Origin: Ravibacter sp964559125
GTDB lineage: Bacteria > Bacteroidota > Bacteroidia > Cytophagales > Spirosomataceae
Direction of reading: 5' to 3'
DNA: 64,000 nucleotides
Assembly (NCBI GenBank): GCA_964559125.1
Contig: CAZLGW010000018.1
Span: forward strand, 51,627-115,626
Shown here: piece after piece, positions 9,014 to 17,899 of the stretch
Layout: each line of letters starts with the position of its first letter
Numbering within the stretch: position 1 is the first letter of the stretch
Notes under the pieces: generated by a model
Told to the model about the DNA's origin: nothing
The model's database searches: none
What the model saw: only the letters and a program-made list of their open reading frames with translations
Position numbers and translations under genes: made by a program

Positions 9014-10969
9014 TCAGATATCTATACGGGCGTATTTGGCATTTTTTTCAATAAACTCCCGGCGAGGCGCCACGTCATCTCCCATCAGCATGGAAAAAAG
9101 GTGGTCGGCTTCGGCAGCCGATTCGATCGTAACCTGTTTCAGGCTGCGCTGATCGGGGTCCATGGTAGTATGCCAGAGCTGCTCGGCGTTCATCTCACCG
9201 AGACCTTTGTAGCGTTGTACGTTGACTGAATCCTCTTTGCCTCCGCCTATTTCCCTGATCGCAGCCTCTCTCTGGGGTTCGGTCCAGCAATAACGCTCTT
9301 CCTTCCCCTTCTTTACCAGGTACAGCGGGGGCTGCGCAATGTAGATATAGCCGTTTTCGATCAGTACTTTCATGTACCTGAAGAAGAAAGTAAGTATCAG
9401 GGTACGGATATGGCTGCCGTCGACGTCTGCATCAGTCATGATGATGATCTTGTGATAGCGAAGCTTATCGATGTTCAGGGCTCTTTCATCTCCTTCCCTT
9501 CCTATCTGCACGCCCATGGCAGTAAACATATTCTTGATCTCCTCGTTCTCGTAGATCTTGTATTCCTGGGCTTTTTCGACGTTCAGGATCTTGCCTCTCA
9601 AAGGCAGGATAGCCTGGAACATCCGGTTACGTCCCTGTTTGGCGGTTCCTCCCGCAGAGTCCCCTTCAACCAGGTACAGCTCACATGCTTCAGGATCGGT
9701 TTCGGAGCAGTCGGCAAGCTTTCCGGGCAGCCCTGTGCCGGTAAGCACATTCTTGCGCTGAACCAATTCCCTGGCCTTGCGGGCGGCGATCCTTGCTTTG
9801 GCGGCCAGGATCACCTTGTCGATGATCATACGGGCTTCTTTCGGGTGCTCCTCGAGATAGGTTTCGAGCATCTCGGAAACCACCTGGCTCACCGCTCCGG
9901 CCACATCGCCGTTGCCGAGCTTGGTTTTGGTTTGTCCTTCAAACTGGGGCTCGGCTACTTTAACGGAAATAACGGCTGTCAGTCCTTCCCGGAAGTCGTC
10001 GCCGCTGATCTCTATTTTTTCTTTTGCCAGGATCCCCGATTTGTCGGCATAATTCTTAAGCGTCCTGGTCAGCGCCATCCTGAAGCCGGAAACGTGTGTT
10101 CCTCCTTCTATCGTATTGATATTGTTGACGTAGGAAAATACGTTTTCCGAGTAGGAAGTATTGTAGATCAGGGCCACTTCCACAGGGACTGCCACCTTGA
10201 GGTTTTCCATATATACGGGCTCGGGAATGAGCGCCGGCCTGGTGCTGTCGAGGTAGGTAACGAACTCGGTAAGGCCGCCTTCTGAGAAGAAATCTTCCTG
10301 GCGGGGCTGCCCGTCTTCATCCAGCTCCCGGTTGTCGATGAGCGTAAGCCTGATCCCGCGGTTGAGGAAAGAAAGCTCCCGCAGCCTGGAAGCCACAGTG
10401 TCGTATTTGAACTCGGTGGCCGTAAAAATAGTATCATCCGGTCTAAAATGGATGATCGTTCCGGTGATATCGGAAGTGCCGATCGTCCTTACCGGGTATA
10501 GCGGTTTGCCCTGGGAATATTCCTGTTCGAAGATCTCGCCTTCGCGGTGTACTTCCGCCCTGAACTCGATAGACAGGGCGTTGACGCAGGATACCCCTAC
10601 GCCGTGCAGACCGCCGGAAACTTTGTAGGTGTCTTTGTCGAACTTACCGCCTGCATGGAGGACGGTCATAACGACCTCAAGCGCAGATCGCTTTTCTTTG
10701 GGGTGCATGCCCGTCGGGATGCCCCGGCCGTTGTCTTTTACCGTTATGGAGTTGTCAGGTTCAATTGTAACATAGATGGTGTCGCAATAACCGGCTAAAG
10801 CTTCATCGATGGAGTTGTCAACTACTTCCCAGATGAGATGGTGAAGCCCTTTTGTCCCAGTGTCTCCGATGTACATTGAGGGCCTCTTACGCACGGCTTC
10901 GAGCCCTTCCAGTACCTGAATATTCTCTGCAGAATAATTACTGGGCGCCACTACTGTTTCGTTTGCCAT
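9014..10969 (-). CDS. gyrB: DNA gyrase subunit B
   Basis: A 651-residue GyrB, the ATPase subunit of gyrase, which introduces negative supercoils. The GHKL ATPase domain shows the catalytic Glu in EVVDNSIDEALAG (48-60), DNGRGIP (79-85) and GGLHGVG (119-125). The TOPRIM domain shows LVEGDSAGG and MTDADVDGSHIRTL. The C-terminus ends with the usual QRYKGLGEMN block and a short tail. Length fits gyrase B without the large insertion found in enterobacteria. The C-terminal DPDQRSLKQV sequence supports GyrB over ParE. It is transcribed alone, with its own terminator. Confidence 0.98.
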   Translation of the reverse strand: MANETVVAPSNYSAENIQVLEGLEAVRKRPSMYIGDTGTKGLHHLIWEVVDNSIDEALAGYCDTIYVTIEPDNSITVKDNGRGIPTGMHPKEKRSALEVVMTVLHAGGKFDKDTYKVSGGLHGVGVSCVNALSIEFRAEVHREGEIFEQEYSQGKPLYPVRTIGTSDITGTIIHFRPDDTIFTATEFKYDTVASRLRELSFLNRGIRLTLIDNRELDEDGQPRQEDFFSEGGLTEFVTYLDSTRPALIPEPVYMENLKVAVPVEVALIYNTSYSENVFSYVNNINTIEGGTHVSGFRMALTRTLKNYADKSGILAKEKIEISGDDFREGLTAVISVKVAEPQFEGQTKTKLGNGDVAGAVSQVVSEMLETYLEEHPKEARMIIDKVILAAKARIAARKARELVQRKNVLTGTGLPGKLADCSETDPEACELYLVEGDSAGGTAKQGRNRMFQAILPLRGKILNVEKAQEYKIYENEEIKNMFTAMGVQIGREGDERALNIDKLRYHKIIIMTDADVDGSHIRTLILTFFFRYMKVLIENGYIYIAQPPLYLVKKGKEERYCWTEPQREAAIREIGGGKEDSVNVQRYKGLGEMNAEQLWHTTMDPDQRSLKQVTIESAAEADHLFSMLMGDDVAPRREFIEKNAKYARIDI

Positions 10970-11117
10970 ATAAATGGGATACTTTGGCTTAAATTATATT
11001 TGGTGATAACAGAATATATAATGCGTAAAGATACGAATTTTTTTGGAGTATACCGATATAACCCGCGGGCAATACACGTACTGCAGGGCTTTGGGGCGGG
11101 CAGTACAAAAGGCTTTT

Positions 11118-11876
11118 TTATCCGGCATCTCCCTGTCCGGGACGGCCATACCTGAAATAGATCCTGAGCACTTCAAAAGGAGCCTTGACGAAATCGTGCC
11201 ATTTCAGTTTGGACCCCCCGATTTCGCGCCATTCGTAAAGCGGAGCTTCTATCACCTTTTGTGCATACTCCTCCTCTCCCAACAGTTTTTTAGCCCTCAG
11301 GAAAAGCTCCAGGTCGAACAGCCACCGCGAAACAAACGGGCTGTCAAAAAGCCTGGCCGCAAAAGCTCCGGTAAAAAGCTTCAGTCCGCATTGGGTATCG
11401 TAGTTATGGACTCCGAGCAGTTGTGAATAGTAGGTCGCAAAGATCCGGCTTATATAATGCCTGATGAGCGTCCTTTCGATCTTCCTGCCGGCCATCTTGA
11501 TACGGCAGCCGGCTACGATCAGGTACCTGTCTTCGTTGATCAGCTCATTTAAAGGAACGACTTCAGGCAGGGGGGCCGACAGGTCGGCGTCGATATAGCC
11601 GACGTAATTGTAGCGGCTGTCGCTTAGTACGTGCCGGCATCCTGCCCGGACCGCCTCAGCCTTACCGCAGTTTGCAGTCAGCTGCAGGGTGTAGATGCGT
11701 TCAGGGAGCCGGCCGGCAAGCTTTTGTATGACCTGGTAGGTATTATCGCGGCTGCCGTCATCGACAAACCATATGTCGATATTTTCGAACTCCGATACAA
11801 ATTTCAGAAAACTCTGGCCGTTCAGACGGTTTTCTTCATTATAGCACGGCACAATAAGAGCGGTCCTTCCTGGCAT
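11118..11876 (-). CDS. Family 2 glycosyltransferase (dolichyl-phosphate-glucose-synthase type)
   Basis: A 252-residue GT-A enzyme. It starts with LIVPCYNEENRL, followed by FVDDGSRDNTYQV, and has the metal-binding DxD in YIDADLSAPL. The spacing fits the DPG-synthase-like branch of family 2, which transfers sugars from nucleotide donors to a lipid phosphate carrier. No transmembrane segments are visible, so it probably acts at the cytoplasmic face of the inner membrane. It lies 99 bases downstream of a large polytopic membrane protein with a periplasmic C-terminal domain. Such a pair could make and then use a lipid-linked sugar; this is inference from proximity. Confidence 0.85.
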   Translation of the reverse strand: MPGRTALIVPCYNEENRLNGQSFLKFVSEFENIDIWFVDDGSRDNTYQVIQKLAGRLPERIYTLQLTANCGKAEAVRAGCRHVLSDSRYNYVGYIDADLSAPLPEVVPLNELINEDRYLIVAGCRIKMAGRKIERTLIRHYISRIFATYYSQLLGVHNYDTQCGLKLFTGAFAARLFDSPFVSRWLFDLELFLRAKKLLGEEEYAQKVIEAPLYEWREIGGSKLKWHDFVKAPFEVLRIYFRYGRPGQGDAG

Positions 11877-11975
11877 CTGGCAAAAATCCGAATATGGAAA
11901 GCCAAATATACGATCATTTTGCAGAACTGATCTTTCCGGCTTTCCAGTGCATTGAACCCTGATGCCGGGCGCCGG

Positions 11976-13676
11976 TTACCGCACTGCCAGGCTATCTCTG
12001 AATATTTCCAGGCGTGTAGGCGTCCACGAAAAGCCGGCTTCTTTCAGCATCCCGACCCGGTATTCGCCCATCGGCAGGCTGGTGTAATCGAGCTCAGAAC
12101 GGAACGTGTCGCCCCTGGTGCGCCCTTTGAATACCAGATCCCGGAAAGCCGGCCGGGACTTTCTGACCGGTACCCAGTACCCTTCTCCCGATATCGCACT
12201 GAAGTAAAGAAAATCCGAACCGCTGCCGCCGCCCTCCCCTTCTATCCACAGGATCCCGTTGCGCAGCGTATCTTTTTGCGTCGGCTTGTCGTCGAATGTG
12301 GCTGAGAAACGGATCCGGCAGGAAGAATCGGCAGGATAGGCATTTCCTGAAATATGGGGCATTCGATCCGACATCCTGATTACACCCTTTTCGACTGCTT
12401 TCCGGTAGGTCGGACGAATATTGCGGTTGAAACTCCAGTGATACTGGAGGAAGCTCTTGTTGCGGAGGTAATTAGCTTCATCGGCAACAAGAAAGTCGCG
12501 GCGGTATATGAGAAAGGGGGTATAAACAATATAGCTCAGGGCGTTGAAAAGGAGCGCACCTGCTATCGCGGTGGTTGCAAGGATTTTCCTGCCGTTCAGG
12601 ACCGGGACGACCCTGAGCAAAACGAGATAGGTCCAGCATGCCAGGAAAACGGTATAGTGCTGGTATCGTGGGGGCATGATGCTCTCAAGACCCGCCCAGC
12701 TCCTTGAAACGCTTACGAGCGCCGCCGAGATGACGAAAAAGGCAATATTTCCCATCAGGATGGTATCAAAAAAGCCTGGTTTGCCGGTCTTGAATGCCCT
12801 GAAGAGCGCTGGTAGCAGGTAGGTCATAACGACCAGCATCATAAGCACACCGGCAGCCACCGCCCAGTAGGGGGCGGCGAGCAGGAGCCGGGTGAGACTC
12901 CCCGAAAAGGCAAAAAACGCCTGGATAAGCTGGAGCGGGTCTGAGAGGCTCCCGGCCAGGTTGGCGCTTTGCCCTTTTTGCAGTCCGTAGAAGTAAAACA
13001 GGATGATGATAGCGGCGGATGCACCCCAGTAGGGAAGCAGACGCCATTCGCGCCGGATCAGGATCAGACCGAGTATGACCGGAAAAGCGCTCAGCCCGCT
13101 TCCGTGTGAGAATGTAGCGATCACGGCCGGGATCAGCGCTGCTTTAGGGAGGCCCCGGGCGAAAAGGTATACCGTGAATGAGAGCCAGAAAACGACATCG
13201 GACTGCTGAAGGATGCTCGTCGCCCAGGTCATGTTTTCGTAGTACTGGGGCTGGAAAAGTATCCAGGGGACGGGTATGAAGAGCCAGGCAGGTAAGGACA
13301 GGCTGCGGAATGCTTTCCAGAAGAAAAATAAGATACCGCACCACAGCAGGTTGGCCACCAGGATAACGCTGCGCCAGTGAAGAAAGCCTTCCAGGCGATA
13401 GTCGAGGAAAGCGATGAGCCGGGGGATAATCACCCGGTGCTCGTTTTGCTGCTTGGTCCAGTAGCGGAATTTTTCGGCCAGGGTGGTAGCTTCAGGGGCC
13501 AGTGTGACGGTTTCGAGCAGGTCGAAGTCGTCTCCATAGAAAATGGGCCCGCTGTAAAGGAAGCTGCAGCACAGGTAGACCAATATGGGAGTGATGATCA
13601 GGATGCCGGTAACCAGTTTTACCAAAGAGGCTTCCCGCCGTTCCGGGTTCAGCTCAGTCTTCCGGGTAAGGAACAT
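11976..13676 (-). CDS. Polytopic inner-membrane protein, possibly a lipid-sugar-dependent glycosyltransferase
   Basis: I choose the ATG at 13676 (566 aa), because a basic leader and the first membrane helix (VTGILIITPILVYLCCSF) follow directly; longer readings run through the preceding gene. After helix 1 comes a loop with GDDFDLLE and then QQNEHRVIIPRL, an acidic/His-rich first periplasmic loop like that of GT-C fold transferases. About ten further helices follow up to residue 440. The last 130 residues are soluble and beta-rich. The start overlaps the stop of the upstream 134-residue gene by 23 bases, which suggests translational coupling. The GT-C reading is inference; no family name is secure. 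Confidence 0.65.
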   Translation of the reverse strand: MFLTRKTELNPERREASLVKLVTGILIITPILVYLCCSFLYSGPIFYGDDFDLLETVTLAPEATTLAEKFRYWTKQQNEHRVIIPRLIAFLDYRLEGFLHWRSVILVANLLWCGILFFFWKAFRSLSLPAWLFIPVPWILFQPQYYENMTWATSILQQSDVVFWLSFTVYLFARGLPKAALIPAVIATFSHGSGLSAFPVILGLILIRREWRLLPYWGASAAIIILFYFYGLQKGQSANLAGSLSDPLQLIQAFFAFSGSLTRLLLAAPYWAVAAGVLMMLVVMTYLLPALFRAFKTGKPGFFDTILMGNIAFFVISAALVSVSRSWAGLESIMPPRYQHYTVFLACWTYLVLLRVVPVLNGRKILATTAIAGALLFNALSYIVYTPFLIYRRDFLVADEANYLRNKSFLQYHWSFNRNIRPTYRKAVEKGVIRMSDRMPHISGNAYPADSSCRIRFSATFDDKPTQKDTLRNGILWIEGEGGGSGSDFLYFSAISGEGYWVPVRKSRPAFRDLVFKGRTRGDTFRSELDYTSLPMGEYRVGMLKEAGFSWTPTRLEIFRDSLAVR

Positions 13677-14058
13677 AGACAAATCCGGCAAAGTCGTTGT
13701 GAATGGCAAAAACGCAGCAAAATTCATCGGGATCCCGGTAGTGCTCCTTGAAATAATCGATGGAAGCCTCCCCGACAAGGCCTCTCTGGACAAACTCTTC
13801 AAGAAAAGATGCCCTGTACATCCATTCCGTATCCAGCTCCCCGGGACTAAAGAGCAGCGTTCCCAGCTCACTCGGCATTTTGGATACCACAAACAAAGGA
13901 TATTGCGAGAAACCTCTTTTTCTTATCTGGTAGGAAGCCTCCTTCAGATGATCGGCAACTTTGACGAAGTCCTGCGAAATAAGCCCCAGCAGCTTCGTGT
14001 TCAGGTCCGGGGAATTGGCATCGTCGAGAAGATAGTTTTCGTTGCTATGATGAATCAT
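13654..14058 (-). CDS. Conserved hypothetical cytosolic protein (134 aa)
   Basis: A 134-residue soluble protein without signal peptide. It starts MIHHSNENYLLDD and contains a helical middle part (LLGLISQDFVKVADHLKEA) and the stretch RKRGFSQYPLFVVSK. The C-terminal half is alpha/beta with FCCVFAIHNDFAGFVYVP at the end. I recall similar proteins of this length in Bacteroidota but no function. It lies between ald (33 bases upstream) and the membrane protein (overlapping its start), so it is very likely part of the tsaE-ald transcript. Confidence 0.7.
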   Translation of the reverse strand: MIHHSNENYLLDDANSPDLNTKLLGLISQDFVKVADHLKEASYQIRKRGFSQYPLFVVSKMPSELGTLLFSPGELDTEWMYRASFLEEFVQRGLVGEASIDYFKEHYRDPDEFCCVFAIHNDFAGFVYVPYPED

Positions 14059-14091
14059 GGTAAATCTGGTATTGATGTCTTTGTAACCTGC

Positions 14092-15324
14092 CTAAAGCCT
14101 TGCCATCATCAGGAGTGACAGGTCCTTGTACGGCATTTTGAATTTCTGCGCAATGTGGGCATTGGTGAGCGAACCTTTATAGGTATATACCCCTTTCATG
14201 ATCCACCGGCTGGAGTAGAGCATTTCTTCTATCCCGCCTATCGCCCCGACTTCGAGCAGGAAAGGCAGGAAGACATTGCTCAAAGCGATGCTGGCGGTAC
14301 GTGCAACGCGTGAGGCAATGTTGGGGACACAATAATGGATCACGTCCAGGTGTTTGAATACCGGATTGTCGTGGGTAGTAAGCCTGGAAGTCTCGAAGCA
14401 GCCGCCCTGGTCTATGCTGACATCGATAATGATGGAGTTGGGGTTCATCCCTGCCACCATTTCTTCAGTTACGACACAGGGACTCAGCCCGTTTTCACCC
14501 CTCATGGCCCCGATCACCACGTCGGCGCGGCTGATGGCTTCACGCAGCGTGTCCGAATCGATAATGGAAGTGTACACACTCTGCCCTACGGCGTACTTGA
14601 GCCGCTGCAGCCGGTAAATATGGCGATCGAATACCTTGATATCCGCTCCGAGGCCCAGCGCCGTGCGGGCGGCATATTCGGCAACTGTCCCCGCACCAAG
14701 AATGACCACTTTGGTGGGAGGTATACCGGTTATTCCGCCGAGAACAAGGCCTTTCCCGTTGCTCGGGCTGCTCAGGTATTCGGCCGCGATGAGCATGGAC
14801 GCGCTTCCGGCGATTTCGCTCATCGTTCTCACGATCGGTAGTCCGCCGGCAGGGTCTTCGACAAACTCATAGCCGATCCCGGTGATTTTTTTCTGGTTGA
14901 GCTTTTCAAAAAAAGCCTTCTGGTGGGTAGGGAGATTGAGCGCGGAAATTACGGTTGCGCCGGTTTTTACCCACTTGAATTCCCTGTCGATCAAAGGTTC
15001 GACTTTTAATATAAGGTCGGCCTGGAAGGTCTGATCGGCGCTTTCCAGCACTTCAGCCCCGGCTTCGGCATATTCGTTGTCAGCGAAATGCGCTCCCGTG
15101 CCTGCTCCCTTTTCGATCCAGACCCTGTGTCCGTTACGGGTCAGGATAGCGGTGCTTTCGGGTGTCAGCGCTACGCGGTTTTCCTGGAGGGAAACCTCCT
15201 TTGGGACGCCTATCAGCAGCGATTTTCCGTTCTGGACCAAAGGGTCGAGCGATTCCTGGGGATAGAGCGCCGATTGCTTGGCAAGCTCCTTGAAGCCGGT
15301 AGGGGATGTAGACGGTGTGGCCAT
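14092..15324 (-). CDS. ald: Alanine dehydrogenase
   Basis: A 410-residue NAD-dependent enzyme that interconverts L-alanine and pyruvate plus ammonia. Seen are the N-terminal substrate-binding region IGVPKEVSLQENRVALTP (residues 38-55), ALNLPTHQ with the catalytic-type His, and the Rossmann motif VVILGAGTVAEYAARTALGLG. It has about 36 residues before the usual MxIGVPKE start, a Ser/Thr/Pro-rich then helical extension, as in other Bacteroidota members of this family. A shorter start is not available close to the domain, so the long form is kept. It begins 4 bases after the tsaE stop, so the two are one operon. Confidence 0.93.
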   Translation of the reverse strand: MATPSTSPTGFKELAKQSALYPQESLDPLVQNGKSLLIGVPKEVSLQENRVALTPESTAILTRNGHRVWIEKGAGTGAHFADNEYAEAGAEVLESADQTFQADLILKVEPLIDREFKWVKTGATVISALNLPTHQKAFFEKLNQKKITGIGYEFVEDPAGGLPIVRTMSEIAGSASMLIAAEYLSSPSNGKGLVLGGITGIPPTKVVILGAGTVAEYAARTALGLGADIKVFDRHIYRLQRLKYAVGQSVYTSIIDSDTLREAISRADVVIGAMRGENGLSPCVVTEEMVAGMNPNSIIIDVSIDQGGCFETSRLTTHDNPVFKHLDVIHYCVPNIASRVARTASIALSNVFLPFLLEVGAIGGIEEMLYSSRWIMKGVYTYKGSLTNAHIAQKFKMPYKDLSLLMMARL

Positions 15325-15328
15325 TACG

Positions 15329-15787
15329 TTACTGAGTAGTAGAGCTTATGTTGTGCCCGGCATGCGGAGTGATGATACGTTTCCCTGATCCGTCTCTTTT
15401 CAGCAAAAGACGGAAGCTGTCTTCCGGCCAGATAGAACGGGCTACTTCCGGCCATTCGATGAAACAGTAGCTGCCTGAATCGAGATACTCGTCGATCCCG
15501 ATCTCGTATGCCTCGCGTATATTTTTTAGCCTGTACAGGTCAAAATGAAAAACGGGGAGCCCGTCCCCGGTACGGTATTCATTCACCAGTGAATAAGTAG
15601 GGCTCTGCACCGGGTTTTGTACGCCCAGGAGGTCGCACAGGTGTTTGATCAATGTCGTCTTCCCGGAGCCAAGATCGCCTTCAAACAGCCATATACGACG
15701 ATCACCGCTCAACTGTAGCAACTCAGCGGCTACGTTGTCAAGCGCTTCTATCGGTTCCATTGATATGTCTGGATGTTTAGCAAACAT
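15329..15787 (-). CDS. tsaE: tRNA threonylcarbamoyladenosine biosynthesis ATPase TsaE
   Basis: A 152-residue P-loop protein of the YjeE/TsaE family, which works with TsaB and TsaD to put the t6A modification on ANN-decoding tRNAs. The Walker A motif is GDLGSGKT (37-44). Other family marks are SPTYSLVNEY, FHFDLYRLK and FIEWPEVA. The last 15 residues (HAGHNISSTTQ) extend past the usual domain end. It is the first gene of a minus-strand operon with ald. The region upstream (15788-15918) is shared with the divergent TRIC-type channel gene. Confidence 0.95.
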   Translation of the reverse strand: MFAKHPDISMEPIEALDNVAAELLQLSGDRRIWLFEGDLGSGKTTLIKHLCDLLGVQNPVQSPTYSLVNEYRTGDGLPVFHFDLYRLKNIREAYEIGIDEYLDSGSYCFIEWPEVARSIWPEDSFRLLLKRDGSGKRIITPHAGHNISSTTQ

Positions 15788-15848
15788 AATGCAAAAGTAC
15801 TTCTTTTTGGTGTATTGTGACAGTAAGTAAAGAATGTGTGGTTTTACC

Positions 15849-15856
15849 TAACTTTG
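15849..15856 (+). promoter_or_regulatory. Possible Bacteroidota -7 box (TAnnTTTG) upstream of the TRIC gene
   Basis: TAACTTTG fits the -7 consensus of the Bacteroidota housekeeping sigma factor and lies 62 bases before the ATG at 15919. No good -33 TTG is found at the right distance, so this is weak. Confidence 0.35.
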
Positions 15857-15918
15857 CAGTCTTTTGAAAGAAAGCGTTGCGAGTCTTCGGGAATCCTAAA
15901 ATCAGGTTGTATTAAACA

Positions 15919-16527
15919 ATGGGTATACAATATCTGCTCGAAATTATCGGCACCTTTGCCTTTGCCATATCGGGCGCCCTGACAGTGAAAGACAGGGAAT
16001 ACGGCGACTGGTTTGCGGCCTGCTTTACGGCTTTCCTTTCTTCTATCGGCGGCGGAACGCTCAGAGACGTGCTGCTGGGAAGCTACCCACTCGTATGGAT
16101 AAAAGATATAAACCTGATCTATGCTATCCTGGCCGGTATTTTCGTGACTTTTTTATTCTACAGGTACCTGCTGAACCTGAAGCGGACCCTTTTTATCTTT
16201 GATACTTTCGGGATAGCCCTGTTTACGATCGTGGGGACCGAGAAGGCGCTCAGCCTGGGCGTACGCCCCGAAATAGCGGCGATAATGGGCGTATTCACGG
16301 CCGTGATGGGAGGCGTTATCAGGGATGTCATGACCAATGAAATGCCGATTGTTTATCGTAAGGAGGTATATGCCACAGCGTGCTTCGCCGGTGCGGTGTG
16401 CTACCTGGTACTCGATGAGCTCGGCGCCGGCAGGAATTTTGCTTTTCTTTCCGCAGCTTCTCTCATTATCGTGATCAGGATACTGGCCGTCAGGTACCGG
16501 TGGGTTGTACCGCGATTTTTCAGGTAG
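15919..16527 (+). CDS. TRIC-type cation channel family protein (UPF0126)
   Basis: A 202-residue membrane protein of seven predicted helices, made of two related three-helix units. Each unit carries the family's Gly-rich motif: GGGTLRDVLLG near residue 50 and MGGVIRDVMTNEMP near residue 135. These are the prokaryotic homologues of the trimeric intracellular cation channel; UPF0126 members conduct monovalent cations in vitro, while the role in the cell is uncertain. The gene stands alone and is divergent from tsaE. Confidence 0.9.
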   Translation: MGIQYLLEIIGTFAFAISGALTVKDREYGDWFAACFTAFLSSIGGGTLRDVLLGSYPLVWIKDINLIYAILAGIFVTFLFYRYLLNLKRTLFIFDTFGIALFTIVGTEKALSLGVRPEIAAIMGVFTAVMGGVIRDVMTNEMPIVYRKEVYATACFAGAVCYLVLDELGAGRNFAFLSAASLIIVIRILAVRYRWVVPRFFR

Positions 16528-16612
16528 CATAATATTTGTGCAGAATTCGCTGAATTATCTTTTATTTTGCCTGGGTTAAATCGGTTATTCTGTTCCTTAA
16601 TGTTGTAATATT

Positions 16613-17899
16613 TTGATCAAAGTACTTCATCTCAGTACTTTTCATCTTACCGGCGGGGCGGGGATCGCGGCGGCCCGGCTCAACAGGGCACTGAACAGGA
16701 ACGGTGTTCAGTCCAGGTTGCTGGTGGCTAAAACCTCTGTTGAGGAGCCGAATGTATCCGGCCTGGCCGATAGCGGCCCGGGAAAAGCCTTTTTCTGGCT
16801 CCGGTTTGTCGCCGAAAGGCTGTTTTTCCTTCCCTATGAACGGAGCTCTGAAGTGAGATATGCATTTTCGCCGGCTGTCAGCGGGAAAGATTTAGCAACG
16901 CATAAGCTGGTGAAGGAAGCGGATATCATTCACCTGCACTGGATTAATTTTGGATTTTTGTCTGTCGGGAATATCGCTGCGCTCCTGAGCCTGGGTAAGC
17001 CGATGGTGTGGACTCTGCACGATATGTGGGCCTTCACCGGGGGCTGTCATCATAGCGGGGAATGCGATCATTTTAAAGTATCCTGCGGGAACTGCAAATT
17101 CCTGAAAAAACCAGGCGAAAAAGACCTGTCCTACAACCGGTTGCTTTCCAAAAAGCAACAGTGGAAGGCTTCAAACGGGTTTACGGCAGTAGCGTGCAGC
17201 CGGTGGCTTGGTGGAAGAGCACAGTCCGGCAGCCTGTGGCGATCGTCGGATGTAACCACCATACCCAACCCGTTAGACACCAGCCTGTTCAGGAAAACAG
17301 AAGATTCTACCCGGTACTCCGGTTTAGGATTACCGGATGGTAAAACCTATATTCTTTTTGCGGCAGCCAAAGTTTCTGCAAAGGGGAAGGGCTTCGGCTT
17401 TTTGCACGAGGCTTTACATATCCTGGTGCAGAAAAGCCCCCAAGCCGGGGAGAAGCTCAGGCTGCTGGTGTTAGGGGCCGACGATGGGGGAATGCTTAAC
17501 GATATTCCCCTGGAAGCCCGTTTCCTGGGTTACATAAGCGATGACGAAATGCTTGTAAAGGTGTACAATGCCGCTTCACTCTATGTGACGCCTTCGGTGG
17601 AAGACAACCTTCCCAATACCGTAATGGAAGCGATGTCCTGCGGCACGCCTGTAGTGGGTTTTCGTACCGGCGGGATCCCGGAGATGATCGATCATAAGGT
17701 AAACGGTTATGTGGCGGATTACAAATCGCCGGAGTCCCTGGCCGAAGGCATCCTGTGGGTGCTGGAAAATAACGCCGCCGGCGCGCTTTCGGAAGCGGCC
17801 CGGCAGAAGGTGCTCCGGGAATATGACGAAAAAGTAGTGGCGGCCCGGTACCTTGAACTTTACAAAAGCCTTCTGGACGGATGCAAAGACCCTGTTTAA
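16613..17899 (+). CDS. Family 4 glycosyltransferase (TTG start)
   Basis: A 428-residue GT-B glycosyltransferase. The N-terminus VLHLSTFHLTGGAGIAAARL holds the Gly-rich loop that binds the donor, and the C-terminal domain shows VTPSVEDNLPNTVMEAMSCG and GGIPEMI, the GT4 donor-site signature. A cysteine group in the middle (HHSGECDHFKVSCGNC, near residue 150) is known from one sub-branch of GT4 and may bind a metal. No ATG lies before the essential Gly-rich loop, so the start must be the TTG at 16613. The next gene starts inside this one (19-base overlap), which points to translational coupling in a surface-polysaccharide gene group. Confidence 0.88.
   Translation: MIKVLHLSTFHLTGGAGIAAARLNRALNRNGVQSRLLVAKTSVEEPNVSGLADSGPGKAFFWLRFVAERLFFLPYERSSEVRYAFSPAVSGKDLATHKLVKEADIIHLHWINFGFLSVGNIAALLSLGKPMVWTLHDMWAFTGGCHHSGECDHFKVSCGNCKFLKKPGEKDLSYNRLLSKKQQWKASNGFTAVACSRWLGGRAQSGSLWRSSDVTTIPNPLDTSLFRKTEDSTRYSGLGLPDGKTYILFAAAKVSAKGKGFGFLHEALHILVQKSPQAGEKLRLLVLGADDGGMLNDIPLEARFLGYISDDEMLVKVYNAASLYVTPSVEDNLPNTVMEAMSCGTPVVGFRTGGIPEMIDHKVNGYVADYKSPESLAEGILWVLENNAAGALSEAARQKVLREYDEKVVAARYLELYKSLLDGCKDPV

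Noticed and set aside
9410..10285. Long plus-strand open frame (291 codons) opposite gyrB
   Set aside because: It is the mirror of a securely coding GyrB segment; the translation has no domain and is rich in Gly/His/Phe as expected for antisense frames.
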